From contig CAKTOB010000018.1 in NCBI GenBank assembly GCA_934589525.1, positions 1-51,181 of the forward strand: DNA of 51,181 nt, given 5' to 3'. The DNA is from an uncultured Oscillospiraceae bacterium. Its GTDB lineage: Bacteria; Bacillota; Clostridia; Oscillospirales; Oscillospiraceae. Made by a program: the position numbers and the translations under genes. Shown here piece by piece: positions 23,481 through 32,668 of this stretch (positions are counted from its first letter, which is position 1; each line of letters begins with the position of its first letter). The notes below the pieces were generated by a model. It was given only the letters and a program-made list of their open reading frames with translations. It ran no database searches and was not told the origin of the DNA.

Positions 23481-24083
23481 ATGCTGCTGACAAAATATGA
23501 TGCCGAAAACGCCCTTATGGATGCCCGGATGGAAAATCCCGGGCCTTGGGTGGCCCACAGCCGCTATGTGGCCATGGCCTGTGAAAATATCGCAAAGCAA
23601 TGCCCCGGTTTGGACCCCTATGATGCCTATGTTTACGGCTTGCTCCACGACATTGGCCGACACGCCGGGGTCAGTTCCGAGCGGCACCTGATCGACGGTT
23701 ACAGGTATTGCATGGCCCGAGGCTGGGGAAAAGCGGCCCAAATCTGCATTTCTCATGCCTTTATGATCCAGGATATTGCCTCCTCCATCGGGGTCTTCGA
23801 TATGCCCCAGGCAGACAAAGCATTTCTGTCCCGGTTTGTAAAATCGGCGGTCTACGATGACTATGACCGGCTGGTGCAGCTGTGCGATGCCTTGGCCCTG
23901 CCCACCGGCTTCTGTCTGCTTGAAAAGCGGTTTGTGGATGTGACCCTCCGCTATGGAGTCCATCCGGCAACCGTGGACCGCTGGAAGGCGGTGCTGGACA
24001 TCAAAGCCCGGTTCGAAAAGAGAATGGGCTGCTCCATTTATGACTGCCTCCCCGGTGTGGTAGAAAACAGTTTCCGTACCTGA
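23481..24083 (+). CDS. HD domain hydrolase
   Basis: A 200-residue metal-dependent phosphohydrolase-like protein. HD-superfamily metal ligands are in place: His26 (AHSRYVA), His56-Asp57 (LLHDIGRHAG), His92 (SHAF) and Asp136 (CDALAL). These single-domain HD proteins act on nucleotides or other phosphoesters, but the substrate cannot be read from sequence. The gene is separated from the MFS gene by 8 bases and is the first gene of an HD-MFS-HAD unit. A GAGGAATCTGT stretch precedes the ATG. Confidence 0.88.
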   Translation: MLLTKYDAENALMDARMENPGPWVAHSRYVAMACENIAKQCPGLDPYDAYVYGLLHDIGRHAGVSSERHLIDGYRYCMARGWGKAAQICISHAFMIQDIASSIGVFDMPQADKAFLSRFVKSAVYDDYDRLVQLCDALALPTGFCLLEKRFVDVTLRYGVHPATVDRWKAVLDIKARFEKRMGCSIYDCLPGVVENSFRT

Positions 24084-24091
24084 GGTGTCCC

Positions 24092-25273
24092 ATGAATAAT
24101 CTGACACCCCGATACAGCCTTACCCAGTTTACCTTCTGGGCAGCATACTCCGGCACTACCGCCTTTGCGACAACCTACCTTCTGGATCAGGGACTTTCCT
24201 CCGGTACAGTGGGGGTGCTGTTGGCCTTATCCGGTATTGGTTCCTGTCTGGCCCAGCCGGTTTTGGCCGCCCGTGTTGACCGGGCAAAGAAATTTCTTCT
24301 GACAAAAATACTGCTTGGCCTGTCGGTCCTCTGTTTTTCCTGCTTTTCCTTGCTGCTGATACCGAAGCTCCCCCAAGCCCTGATCGCCGCTTCATACACG
24401 GTGGGTCTGTGGAGCAGCGATGTGATGGTTCCGCTGCTCAATGCTCTGTGTGTTTCCTTCCGCCAGGCAGGCTACCCCGTCAACTACGGTGCAGCCCGAG
24501 GCATCGGCTCTACCGCAACCGCCATTTCCAGTCTGGTGCTTGGCTTTGTCATTGCAAGACTGGGCATGACCTGGATGCTCCTGCTTTTGCTTCTGACCCG
24601 GAGCCTGTGCATTTTTTCCCTGATGGGTTACCCCAAACTTCAAAAACCGGAGTCTGCCAACCGGGCGATTCAGGCCAGCTGCACTCTTTTTCGGTTTTTC
24701 CGGCAGTATCCCCGTTACTGCCTGACCCTTCTGGGGATCGCCTTTCTGGGAATGTTTCTTGCGATGACCGAAAACTATCTGATTGCAATTGTCAGTGCCC
24801 TCGGAGGTAACAGCAGCCATGTGGGAACAGCGCTGTTTCTATCTTCCCTGGTAACCGCCCCGGTGATTTTCTTCTTTGACAAAATTCATGCCCGGCTCAG
24901 CGATGCCGCACTGCTGAGGATCTCCGCCGTGACCTTTCTCATAAGGGCTGTCTGCCTTCTCTTTGCTGCCAAAAGCATTTCTGCTGTTTATCTGCTTCAG
25001 CTGCTGCACATGACCTCCTACGGCTTTCTGCATCCGACCCAGGTATCCTATGCAGGGGCTATGGTTCGCCCTGCCGACATGGTCAAGGGGCAGGCTTTTA
25101 GCACCGCCGCCTATGCGCTTGGATGCTCTGCCGGAAATCTTGCCGGTGGGATAGCGCTGGGTTTTGGGGTAAGAGCCATGCTGACCGCCGGTGTGGTGAT
25201 GGCCGGCATCGGCACAGGGATCCTTTTCTTCACTACTGCAAAATCTTTACCGGAAGGAGAAATCTCCAAATGA
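24092..25273 (+). CDS. MFS transporter, MFS_1-like (LacY / nucleoside symporter related)
   Basis: A 393-residue permease with twelve hydrophobic segments. The N terminus RYSLTQFTFWAAYSGTTAFATTYLLDQGLSSGTVGVLLALSGIGSCLAQPVLAARVDRAKK and the central NYGAARGIGSTATAISSLVLGFVI agree with the MFS_1_like group, which contains LacY-type and nucleoside:proton symporters. The conserved A-R-G-x-G-S motif after helix 4 is clear. It lies between an HD hydrolase and a HAD phosphatase gene, overlapping the latter by 4 bases (ATGA), so all three should be coexpressed. Substrate unknown; a sugar or nucleoside derivative is a reasonable guess. Confidence 0.88.
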   Translation: MNNLTPRYSLTQFTFWAAYSGTTAFATTYLLDQGLSSGTVGVLLALSGIGSCLAQPVLAARVDRAKKFLLTKILLGLSVLCFSCFSLLLIPKLPQALIAASYTVGLWSSDVMVPLLNALCVSFRQAGYPVNYGAARGIGSTATAISSLVLGFVIARLGMTWMLLLLLLTRSLCIFSLMGYPKLQKPESANRAIQASCTLFRFFRQYPRYCLTLLGIAFLGMFLAMTENYLIAIVSALGGNSSHVGTALFLSSLVTAPVIFFFDKIHARLSDAALLRISAVTFLIRAVCLLFAAKSISAVYLLQLLHMTSYGFLHPTQVSYAGAMVRPADMVKGQAFSTAAYALGCSAGNLAGGIALGFGVRAMLTAGVVMAGIGTGILFFTTAKSLPEGEISK

Positions 25274-26079
25274 ATCCCATTAAAATCATGTTCTTCGATA
25301 TTGACGGCACCTTGCTGGAGATGGGGGCAAGGCAGCCTTCCCCCAAGACGCTGGAAGCCCTGAAGCGGCTCAAGGACAACGGCATCAAAATCTGCATTGC
25401 CACAGGCCGCGCCCCTATTTGCGTTCCCAGGTTTGAGGGCGTGGAGTTTGATGCCTTTCTGACCTTTAACGGCTCCTACTGCTATGACGCGCAGGGGCCG
25501 ATATACGAAAATCCCATTGCGCCGGAGGCGGTGGCGCGAATCGTCCAAAATGCTTCCTCCATCGGAAGACCCGTAGCCGCGGCAACCAAAGACCGGATCG
25601 GGACCAACGGGCTGGATCAGGACCTGGCGGACTATGCCGCCATTGGGAACCTGACATTGCTGGTAGCACCGGATTTTGACTCGCTGTGCCGGGAGAACAT
25701 CTACCAGCTGATGCTTGGCTGTCGGGAACCGGAATATCCCGCCATCTTAGAGGGTGTCACCGGAGCAAAAATCGCCGCCTGGTGGGACCGGGCGGTAGAC
25801 GTGATCCCCGCCAGCGGCGGAAAAGGCGTGGGCGTCCGGGCGGTACTCCGCCATTTTCAGTTGTCTCCCGAGAATGCCATGGCCTTTGGAGACGGCAATA
25901 ACGACCTGGAAATGCTGGAAGCCGTCGGCACCGGCGTCGCCATGGGGAACGCTTCTGAGCAGTTGAAAACCATTGCGGATGCCACCTGCGGCACCGTGGC
26001 GCAGGACGGTATATATGCGTTCTGTATGAAGCAAGGTTTGATTTCAATCAAACGGTATCCCGTCGGTCAACGGGTCTGA
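25270..26079 (+). CDS. HAD superfamily hydrolase, Cof type
   Basis: A 269-residue phosphatase with HAD motif I FFDIDGTLL (Asp10, Asp12), motif II CIATGRAP, a Cof-type C2 cap (about 80-180), motif III Lys in GGKGVGV and motif IV FGDGNNDLEML. Cof/YidA-like members dephosphorylate sugar phosphates and other small phosphoesters. The start at 25270 overlaps the MFS stop (ATGA) with GAAGGAG upstream. It is the last gene of the AraC-linked unit and could act on the imported compound or on a product of the HD hydrolase. Confidence 0.94.
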   Translation: MNPIKIMFFDIDGTLLEMGARQPSPKTLEALKRLKDNGIKICIATGRAPICVPRFEGVEFDAFLTFNGSYCYDAQGPIYENPIAPEAVARIVQNASSIGRPVAAATKDRIGTNGLDQDLADYAAIGNLTLLVAPDFDSLCRENIYQLMLGCREPEYPAILEGVTGAKIAAWWDRAVDVIPASGGKGVGVRAVLRHFQLSPENAMAFGDGNNDLEMLEAVGTGVAMGNASEQLKTIADATCGTVAQDGIYAFCMKQGLISIKRYPVGQRV

Positions 26080-26115
26080 CGTCATGCCGGTAGGCTGCCG
26101 TCATTTCAAAAAAAT

Positions 26116-26158
26116 TCGGGGCAAAGGAACCTGGTTTGACGGTTCCTTTGCCCCGATG
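26116..26158. terminator. Bidirectional terminator between the HAD and GLUG genes
   Basis: A 16-bp stem TCGGGGCAAAGGAACC (26116-26131) with GGTTCCTTTGCCCCGA (26141-26156). On the minus strand it is followed by ATTTTTTTG, and on the plus strand by TGGTTTG. Confidence 0.88.
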
Positions 26159-26163
26159 GTTTG

Positions 26164-28824
26164 TTATACTTGCTTTTTCTTTTTCCGCTTTTTCCCCAGG
26201 ATCAGCAGCAGGGCTGCAAGCACCACCAGTGCGGCGGCGGCTGCGCCCAGGAGGATGGGGGTGGCGGAGGCTTTTTCTTTCAGGGCCACGTCCAATTCTG
26301 TTCCCTGGGCGGGGAAGGTCAGGTAGCTGCCGTCCTGGGTGTAGTCCGTCTCCTGCCAGTCCCCGCCGTCCTTTACATACAGGTGGTAGGACTTGGTCTT
26401 GTCCGGCATTCTCAGGCGGATGGTGTGGCTGGTCTCCCCGTCCTCGGGCAGGGTCAGCCGGATGCCGAAGGTGGCACCCTGGGGAAGGTCCGTGAGTTCC
26501 TGGGTGGCAATGTCCTCTCCGGAGACAAAGGAGCCCTGGGCCAGAGCGATGGGCAGCTGGCCGGTTTCGCTGCCGGTGTCCGCGGCGGCCTGGAGGGCGG
26601 TATACGCCGCATGGACCGTTTTGTCAGACTGGATATGCTCCGGGTCAAAGTCCGCCCAGATGCCGTTATAGCCCTCTTTTTCCGGGACCTCCGGCACGTC
26701 CTTCAAGGTTCCGTTGTAGTTCACCCTCCGGGTAAAGGTTTCCTCTTCGGCAACGAAGGTCAGCACCATTTTTCCAAAGTATTCCGGCACGTTTTCCAGC
26801 TTCATGAGGGCCGGATAGGAAATGGGCTGGGCGCTGCCGTCGTAGCTGATGCCGTCAATGCCCCCCAGGTCCGGGGTCTCCACAAAGAAGTTGCCGCTGG
26901 CCTCGCCGCCATCCGTGAGCTTGCCGCAGATGGCACCACTATACTCTCCTGGGTTTTCCAGGGTGATGAGGGCCCGGTTGTCTTCCAATTGGGAGGCCTC
27001 TCCCGCAATGCCGCCGACCAGACTGTTGCCGGATACATGGCACTTGGCCCAGTTCTGGGAGATCTGGTTCTTGGACCGGCCGATGATGCCGCCCACCCAG
27101 CTGGCATCCGGGGAATCCACGGTGCCGTAGGACTGGCAGGCCACTACGGCCCCCAGGGTGGAGCGTCCGGCAATGCCGCCGGCGCACTGCTTTTTGGCCT
27201 GGACCTGCCCCCGGTTCTGGCACTGATAGACCAGGGCCCGGGTCAGGAAGGTGAAGTTCAGAGAGGTCTCCCCCTCAATGGACAGGTCGTCCTCCGGGTC
27301 CAGGGAATTTTCCCGGGACAAAGCACCCACAATACCTCCGGCGTTGATGTCGGCGTAGACGGCACCGTAATTGATGCAGTCCCGGATCTTTCCGGCGGAG
27401 TCCTGGTTCAGGTCATCGCCGGACACGTCCTGCATCAGGTTCTCGTTTTCCTCCCGGCCACTCATGACGTTGATGACCCGCTGCATCTGGCTGCTGAGGG
27501 CTTGCAGATCCGAAATCACCTGACCGCCCTGTTCTGCGGCGGACTGGCTCACGGAGCTGATCTGCCACACCAGATTTCCCATCTGGTCGCCCAGGGTACC
27601 GGCGGCGGCCCAGATCTCGTCCTTGCCGCTGTCGCTGATGTCAAAGTCCGGCAGCCAATCGTCCTCGTCCGGGGGCGTGATGGTGGTATTGTCCCGGGCC
27701 ACCCCCAGAAGATAGTCAATGGCGTTCAAGGTGTTATTCATGGAGGCTTCCACATCCACCAGACCGTTTTGAATGGTGGCGTTGGCCTGGCCCGCGTCAT
27801 AGGCCGCCCGGTTTAAAATGCCCTGGGCGGTTTGCAGTTCCTTTTCCAGTTTTTGCAGGGTGTCCTCGCTGTAGACAAGCATGTTGTTGGGCTCCATCTG
27901 GCCCAGAACGCCGCCGCCCTCTTTTCGGGCCTGGACTTCTCCGTAGTTGACGCAGTCGGCCATAAAGCCACTGCTACTCCCCGCCACGCCGCCGATGTTG
28001 TAGCCTGTGTGGGGATAGCCCACGTTTCCCTCGTTGCGGCACAGCCGGAGCACACCGCTGCTGGCACCGGCCACGCCGCCGATGTCCGAGCCGTTGAGCT
28101 TGCCGTCGTCGCTGGTGATCCGGGGAATGGTAATGTCCTCAATGGACAGGGTCTCCGACAGCAGCACCGTATTGACGTTTGCCTTGTTGACGCAGTTATA
28201 CACCACGCCCTGATTTTCGCCCACGATGCCCCCCAGGCTCTTGCTGCCCCGGATATAGCCCTTCATGGTGCAGCCGTCGATCCTTCCGGAGACCTGGTTC
28301 ACGCCCACAATGCCGCCTACCTGGCTGGCACCGCAGACCGCCCCATAGAAGCTGATGTTCTCCAGGGTACCGGCGTTGACGCCTACGAGACCTCCTATCT
28401 GGGTGGAGCTGCCCGCGGGGGTCACCCGGCCGATGAGCTGGAGGTTTTTCACCGTGGCTCCCTGCTGGATGTACCGGAACAGGCCCCGGGCGGAGCCGTC
28501 TTGCTCAATGGCAATGCCGTAAATCTTATGATTCTGGCCGTCAAAAATGCCGCCAAAGGTGGGAATCATCAGGTTTTCGTGGTCTTTGAGATCAATATCC
28601 GCCTTCAAGGTCACCCGCAGGTTCCGGCTGGCGCTGTCCAGACGGCACAGCTCCGCCAGCGCTTCCAAGTCCCCCACGCCGGATACAGAATAGTCCGTGA
28701 AGTCCCTCTGGGCGGTCTGCTCCTCCTGCTGTTCTTCCTCCGCGGGAACGGAGAAGGGCAGCAGCGGAACCAGGAGCAGGCTCATACACAGGGCGCTGAT
28801 GGCCAGGCGTAACTTTTTATTCAT
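26164..28824 (-). CDS. Secreted, membrane-anchored GLUG-repeat protein with internal coiled coil
   Basis: An 886-residue extracellular protein. A signal peptide covers 1-28 (cleavage near VPA). At least eight GLUG-type repeats (GGLVGVNAGTLENI, GGIVGENQGVVYNC, GGVAGASSGVLRLC and similar) form two blocks, about residues 135-310 and 488-631. Between them (about 318-470) is a different, helical, Gln/Asp-rich stretch with heptad-like spacing. Near residues 700-760 is one InlB-like repeat (TRRVNYNGTLKDVPEVPEKEGYNGIW). A helix at about 855-878 and the KKRKKKKQV tail anchor the C terminus. It overlaps the MMPL gene by 8 bases (ATGAATAA) with GGAGG upstream, so the two proteins are made together. A partner or adhesin role beside the exporter is inference. 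Confidence 0.85.
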   Translation of the reverse strand: MNKKLRLAISALCMSLLLVPLLPFSVPAEEEQQEEQTAQRDFTDYSVSGVGDLEALAELCRLDSASRNLRVTLKADIDLKDHENLMIPTFGGIFDGQNHKIYGIAIEQDGSARGLFRYIQQGATVKNLQLIGRVTPAGSSTQIGGLVGVNAGTLENISFYGAVCGASQVGGIVGVNQVSGRIDGCTMKGYIRGSKSLGGIVGENQGVVYNCVNKANVNTVLLSETLSIEDITIPRITSDDGKLNGSDIGGVAGASSGVLRLCRNEGNVGYPHTGYNIGGVAGSSSGFMADCVNYGEVQARKEGGGVLGQMEPNNMLVYSEDTLQKLEKELQTAQGILNRAAYDAGQANATIQNGLVDVEASMNNTLNAIDYLLGVARDNTTITPPDEDDWLPDFDISDSGKDEIWAAAGTLGDQMGNLVWQISSVSQSAAEQGGQVISDLQALSSQMQRVINVMSGREENENLMQDVSGDDLNQDSAGKIRDCINYGAVYADINAGGIVGALSRENSLDPEDDLSIEGETSLNFTFLTRALVYQCQNRGQVQAKKQCAGGIAGRSTLGAVVACQSYGTVDSPDASWVGGIIGRSKNQISQNWAKCHVSGNSLVGGIAGEASQLEDNRALITLENPGEYSGAICGKLTDGGEASGNFFVETPDLGGIDGISYDGSAQPISYPALMKLENVPEYFGKMVLTFVAEEETFTRRVNYNGTLKDVPEVPEKEGYNGIWADFDPEHIQSDKTVHAAYTALQAAADTGSETGQLPIALAQGSFVSGEDIATQELTDLPQGATFGIRLTLPEDGETSHTIRLRMPDKTKSYHLYVKDGGDWQETDYTQDGSYLTFPAQGTELDVALKEKASATPILLGAAAAALVVLAALLLILGKKRKKKKQV

Positions 28825-31279
28825 CCTTTTTCCCCTCCTCCAATGCTTCATGCTCCTCAACCATGGCGACGTCGCCGGTGGCGATGGAGGCGTTGATCTG
28901 ACCGGTGAGCACACCGTGGACCTCCGCGTCAATGACACCGCTGATATAGCCCCGGACTCTGCCGTTGACGTGCATGGTGCCGCTGGCCTGCCGGACCTTC
29001 CGGTCCAGGGCGGGCATTTCGAAGCTGGTCCGCTCAATGATGGTGTCACCCAGCACCAAAATCTGGGGCAGCACCGCCAGAACCAGCACAATGGAAATGA
29101 TGGTGCCCCGGCCCAGGCAGTCACCGATGGTGGCGATGACGGGGTTGGTGGTCATGACGGCAATCAGGCTGCCCGCCGCCGCCAGAATGGAGCCGGAGGT
29201 AAAAATGGTGGGGAAGGAGGCATTCAGGGCCTCCACAATGGCCCGCTTGGGGGGATACTGGGCCTTCATCTCCGTATAGTGGCTGGAAATGACAATGGCG
29301 TAGTCAATGTTGGCACCCATCTGAATGGAGTTGACGATGAGGTAGCCCAGGAAGTACAAGGGGGTATTGCGAATGGCGGGCACGGAGAAGTTGATCCAGA
29401 TACTGCCCTGGATGACCAGGATCAGCAGCACCGGAAGGCCCGCGGACTTAAAGGTAAAGAGCAATATCAGCATAACGAAGAGGGCCGACAGCACGGAGAT
29501 CAGCAGATTGTCCTCAATAAAGGAGGAGCTTAAGTCGATGGCGCTGGTGCTGTTGCCCACGATGTAGAAGTCCTCGGGGTAGTAGGAGCGGACCAGGTCG
29601 TGGAGTTCCTTCATAAAGTCCTCCGTGGCCGTTCCCTCTTCCGGCAGGTCCAGGTAGACCACCATCCGGCTGTAGCGGTCGCTTTGCAGCTGCAGTTTGG
29701 CTTGGTCCAGCTGGTCAAACAGGTCATCCAGGGTGTCCTGAATGTCACTGCCTAAGCGGATGTTGCCGTCTTCCATCTGCTGCTTCAGGAACTGGAACAT
29801 GTCAAACAGGGGCACCTTGTAAGCGCCGATGCCGTTGAGCAGCTCGCCGTACTGGCTGTTGTCCGTGGCGTAGGCGGTGTAGAGCAGCTGGGCCACTTCG
29901 TAGTCCAGGCCCGCCAGCTCGGAAAACTGCCGGGGTGTCAAAGCATCCGTCAGCACATAGCCGTCCATGGCCTCGATGTTGGCAAGACCCATGGTGGATT
30001 TGACCCTTGGGTCTTTGTCCAGGGTCTCCAGAATGGAGCCCTCCTTTTCATAGTCCCCGGCGGGAACCATGACGGCCACCATATTGTTGTAGCCGAAGGT
30101 GTGCTTGATTTTCTGCACTGCCACCTGCTTTTCGCTTTGCTTGGCGGTGGTCAGCTCGTTATAGCTGTAGGCATAGGGGCACTTGTTTGCAAAGACGCAG
30201 GCCACCACGGTAATGGCCACAAACAGGGGCGGCACAATGAAGCGGGTCTTCACGTCAAACTTGCCGATGGCGGTGATTTTGGGCAGCAGCTCCTTGTGCT
30301 GGGTTTTGTCGATGCGCTTGGAAAACAGCATGAGAAGCCCCGGCATCAGGGTAAATACAGAAAGAAGGCTCAGCAAAATGGCCTTGATCAGCACCACGGC
30401 CATGTCCAGGCCAATGCCAAAGTGCATGAAGGCCAGGGCCCCCAAACCGGAAATGGTGGTCAGGGAGCTGGAGGAAATCTCCGGAATGGCCTTGCTCAGG
30501 GCCTCAATACAGGCTTCCCGGGTATCCAGTGTGGCATGTTCCGCGGAAAACCGGTGGCACAGGATGATGGCATAGTCAATGGCCAGGGCCAGCTGCAGCA
30601 CCACGGTAACGGAATTGGAAATAAAGCTGATCTTGCCGCACAGGAAGTTGGTACCCATGTTGAGCAGAGCCGCCGCGCCAAAGGTCATCACCAGCACGGG
30701 AACCTCCATATAGGCCTTGGAGGTCAGGGTCAGCACCACCACGATGATCACCGCGGCGATCAGGACGATGACCCCCATTTCCTTGGCCAGATCCGCGGAG
30801 GTGTCTTCACCCACGGTGGTGTCCACATAGCTGTCATAGGGCTCCAACAGGGAATTGATTTTTTCCATGGCGGTAAGGCTCACCTCATCGGTCTCCGTGC
30901 CGTCAAAGGACACATCCAGCAGCGCCGCCGTATCCCGGTAGTGGTCCTGGGTGTCGTCAAAGGTCACCCGGGATACTCCCTCCAAATCGCTAATCTGGTC
31001 TGCCAGGGCCTGGGCCCGGGTGGGGGTGATGTTGGAGATCATCACCCGGGCGGAGCCGTAGGTGACAAAGTTGTCGTTCATCACCGTCAGACCCTGCCGG
31101 GTCTCCGTATCCGCCGGCAGATAGGTGGTGATGTCATTTTCCACCTCCACCCAGTTCCGGGAAAACAGACTGAACACCAGGGCCACAATGTAGAGCAGGA
31201 AAAACAGATTCCGCTTGTCCACAATGAAGGAGGCAATCTTCTTCATGCCCCCACCCTGGGATTTTTCTTCCTTGTCCAT
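28817..31279 (-). CDS. MMPL / RND family exporter
   Basis: An 820-residue transporter of the MMPL type found in Gram-positives. The N terminus holds one helix (about 20-38) and an outer domain (to ~165), then helices 2-6 with the functional LALAIDYAIILCHRF. A second outer domain (about 360-600) follows, then helices 7-12 with MGANIDYAIVISSHYTEM. The paired G-x-x-x-D-Y stretches carry the proton-relay Asp of RND proteins. Substrates of MMPL proteins are often lipids, glycolipids or hydrophobic compounds. GGAAAGGAA lies 8 bases before ATG 31279. A TetR gene is transcribed away from it, past a 720-base repeat island, and the GLUG protein is translationally coupled behind it. Confidence 0.92.
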   Translation of the reverse strand: MDKEEKSQGGGMKKIASFIVDKRNLFFLLYIVALVFSLFSRNWVEVENDITTYLPADTETRQGLTVMNDNFVTYGSARVMISNITPTRAQALADQISDLEGVSRVTFDDTQDHYRDTAALLDVSFDGTETDEVSLTAMEKINSLLEPYDSYVDTTVGEDTSADLAKEMGVIVLIAAVIIVVVLTLTSKAYMEVPVLVMTFGAAALLNMGTNFLCGKISFISNSVTVVLQLALAIDYAIILCHRFSAEHATLDTREACIEALSKAIPEISSSSLTTISGLGALAFMHFGIGLDMAVVLIKAILLSLLSVFTLMPGLLMLFSKRIDKTQHKELLPKITAIGKFDVKTRFIVPPLFVAITVVACVFANKCPYAYSYNELTTAKQSEKQVAVQKIKHTFGYNNMVAVMVPAGDYEKEGSILETLDKDPRVKSTMGLANIEAMDGYVLTDALTPRQFSELAGLDYEVAQLLYTAYATDNSQYGELLNGIGAYKVPLFDMFQFLKQQMEDGNIRLGSDIQDTLDDLFDQLDQAKLQLQSDRYSRMVVYLDLPEEGTATEDFMKELHDLVRSYYPEDFYIVGNSTSAIDLSSSFIEDNLLISVLSALFVMLILLFTFKSAGLPVLLILVIQGSIWINFSVPAIRNTPLYFLGYLIVNSIQMGANIDYAIVISSHYTEMKAQYPPKRAIVEALNASFPTIFTSGSILAAAGSLIAVMTTNPVIATIGDCLGRGTIISIVLVLAVLPQILVLGDTIIERTSFEMPALDRKVRQASGTMHVNGRVRGYISGVIDAEVHGVLTGQINASIATGDVAMVEEHEALEEGKKDE

Positions 31280-31312
31280 AACAAAATTCCTTTCCTAAGA
31301 GATTTATTGATA

Positions 31313-31830
31313 GAAATTGACAATTGACAATGGACAATTGACAATTATTGGAGCGACCAACGTTGTTCGTTCCCTTACGTCCGGTAAAGTTTGTAGGGAA
31401 CGGCCTATGTGCCGTTCCGCCACGTCACAAATACAACCCGTGTAGGTGAATAGTACCACGCAATGTAGCGGCGATGATTCATCGCCATGGAACGTAACTA
31501 ATAAAACCCGTGTGGCCCAGCAAAACTACCCCCGGCATGTCATTCCAAGCGGAGTGAAACGGAGTCGAGGAATCTACCCAAGTTGCTGGGTTTAGCTTGT
31601 GTTGGTTCATTATCTAACGTGGTGGATTCCTCCACTCCGCTGACGCTCCGGTCGGAATGACAGAATGGGGGGGCGTTTCTGGTTTTGACGGTAACGGTTC
31701 CTTCCTTTCGCGTGCGGAACGGCACATAGGCCGTTCCCTACGGTTTCGCTGATTGGTGGTCGTTTTCAACCGGGGGAAGCTTTTGTACCGGGCTTTCGGG
31801 TGCCGGTTTACCGGCCAAACCCCTCCTATT
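31313..31830. repeat. Repeat island between the MMPL and TetR genes
   Basis: Parts in order: TTGACAA, TTGACAA, TGGACAA, TTGACAA (31317-31344), the border TATTGGAGCGACCAACGTTG with CGGTAAAGT, hairpin GGAACGGC-ctatgt-GCCGTTCC (31398-31419), linker, hairpin GGCGATG-att-CATCGCC (31467-31483), linker, an ATGTCATTCC element (31537-31662), the GGAACGGC hairpin in reverse (31717-31738), and an end block GGGAAGCTTTTGTACCGGG. No gene. The remaining DNA to 31937 is AT-rich with no call. Confidence 0.82.
31537..31662. mobile_element. ATGTCATTCC inverted-repeat element, copy 2
   Basis: Ends ATGTCATTCCAAGCGGAG and CTCCGGTCGGAATGACA. The inner pair GAGGAATCTACC and GGTGGATTCCTC also matches the other copies at 20370, 41462 and 44262. 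Confidence 0.75.
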
Positions 31831-31937
31831 TTACCAAAACCTTTTGATTGTTTGGTCTAAAGCATACCATAAACTACCAAAAGAAAAAATAGGCAAATTC
31901 ACTTAATTGTTGAAAAAACTTTGGCACATTTCCTGCC

Positions 31938-31966
31938 TTGCGGATGGGCGCAGCCCGTGCTATAAT
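31938..31966 (+). promoter_or_regulatory. Promoter of the second TetR gene
   Basis: TTGCGG (31938-31943), 17 bases, TATAAT (31961-31966), 37 bases before the start codon. Confidence 0.7.
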
Positions 31967-32003
31967 ATTAAGGTTGTATCGACCCTAAAAAAGGAGGAGC
32001 GCT

Positions 32004-32570
32004 ATGTCCAAGGAACGTACCGAAAAGGCCATTATGCACGCCTTTCTGGAACTGCTGAACAACTATCCGCTGGATAAGATCACGGTGAAGGATATTGTAA
32101 ATGCCTGCGGCATTAGCCGGAATACCTTTTATTACCATTATCAGGATATTTATGACCTTCTGGGGGCCACCTTTGATTCCGTGGCGGAATTGGTCTTTCG
32201 GGAGGACGTGACCACCTGGCAGCAAAGTCTGCGCTCCTGCACCCAGTTTGCTCTGGACAATCGCCGGGCGGTGTACCATGTGTACCGTTCCGGCCACCGG
32301 GAGCAGCTGGAGCGGTATCTCTACCGGGTGACCCAGGAGCGAATGGACCGGCTGATCCGGCACCTGACCCGGGACCTGACCATTTCCGAGGAGGACATTT
32401 CCTATCTGACCCTCTTCTACAAATGCGCCGTGGTGGGCATTCTTTTGGAGTGGCTGAACGCCGATATGAAGGGCGACGTGGAGCGGATGATCTCCCGCAT
32501 GGGGGTGCTGCTGGAGGGAAATTTGCGGGTGTCTCTGGAGCGGGTCTGCGGAGAAGGGGCCCCGGTGTGA
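32004..32570 (+). CDS. TetR/AcrR family regulator
   Basis: A 188-residue regulator whose DNA-binding part (about 6-52) reads KAIMHAFLELLNNYPLDKITVKDIVNACGISRNTFYYHYQDIYDLL. The effector domain is of the TetR_C_8-like kind (LFYKCAVVGILLEWLNADMKGD). It is close in layout to the TetR protein at 13020. AAAGGAGG lies 7 bases before the ATG. TetR genes divergent to an exporter usually repress it, so the MMPL-GLUG pair is the likely target, although a repeat island lies between. No palindromic operator stood out. Confidence 0.9.
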   Translation: MSKERTEKAIMHAFLELLNNYPLDKITVKDIVNACGISRNTFYYHYQDIYDLLGATFDSVAELVFREDVTTWQQSLRSCTQFALDNRRAVYHVYRSGHREQLERYLYRVTQERMDRLIRHLTRDLTISEEDISYLTLFYKCAVVGILLEWLNADMKGDVERMISRMGVLLEGNLRVSLERVCGEGAPV

Positions 32571-32619
32571 CCATCGGCAAAAATACCCAGATTTTAGGCC
32601 TTGGCCCCCGGTTTTTTGA

Positions 32620-32648
32620 TTGACATTGGCTATGGGCTGTGGTAGAAT
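32620..32648 (+). promoter_or_regulatory. Promoter of the cobalamin operon
   Basis: TTGACA (32620-32625), 17 bases, TAGAAT (32643-32648), with the riboswitch starting about 20 bases downstream. Confidence 0.82.
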
Positions 32649-32668
32649 ACCCGTGAAAGTAAATACCA

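Noticed and set aside
26161..27816. 551-codon open frame on the plus strand
   Set aside because: It lies opposite the GLUG-protein gene, has no ribosome site, and its translation is a His/Gly/Val-rich chain typical of high-GC antisense frames. The same holds for long frames at 4296-5546, 9425-11221 (minus), 8190-9485 (minus), 39805-40833 (minus) and 49165-50910.
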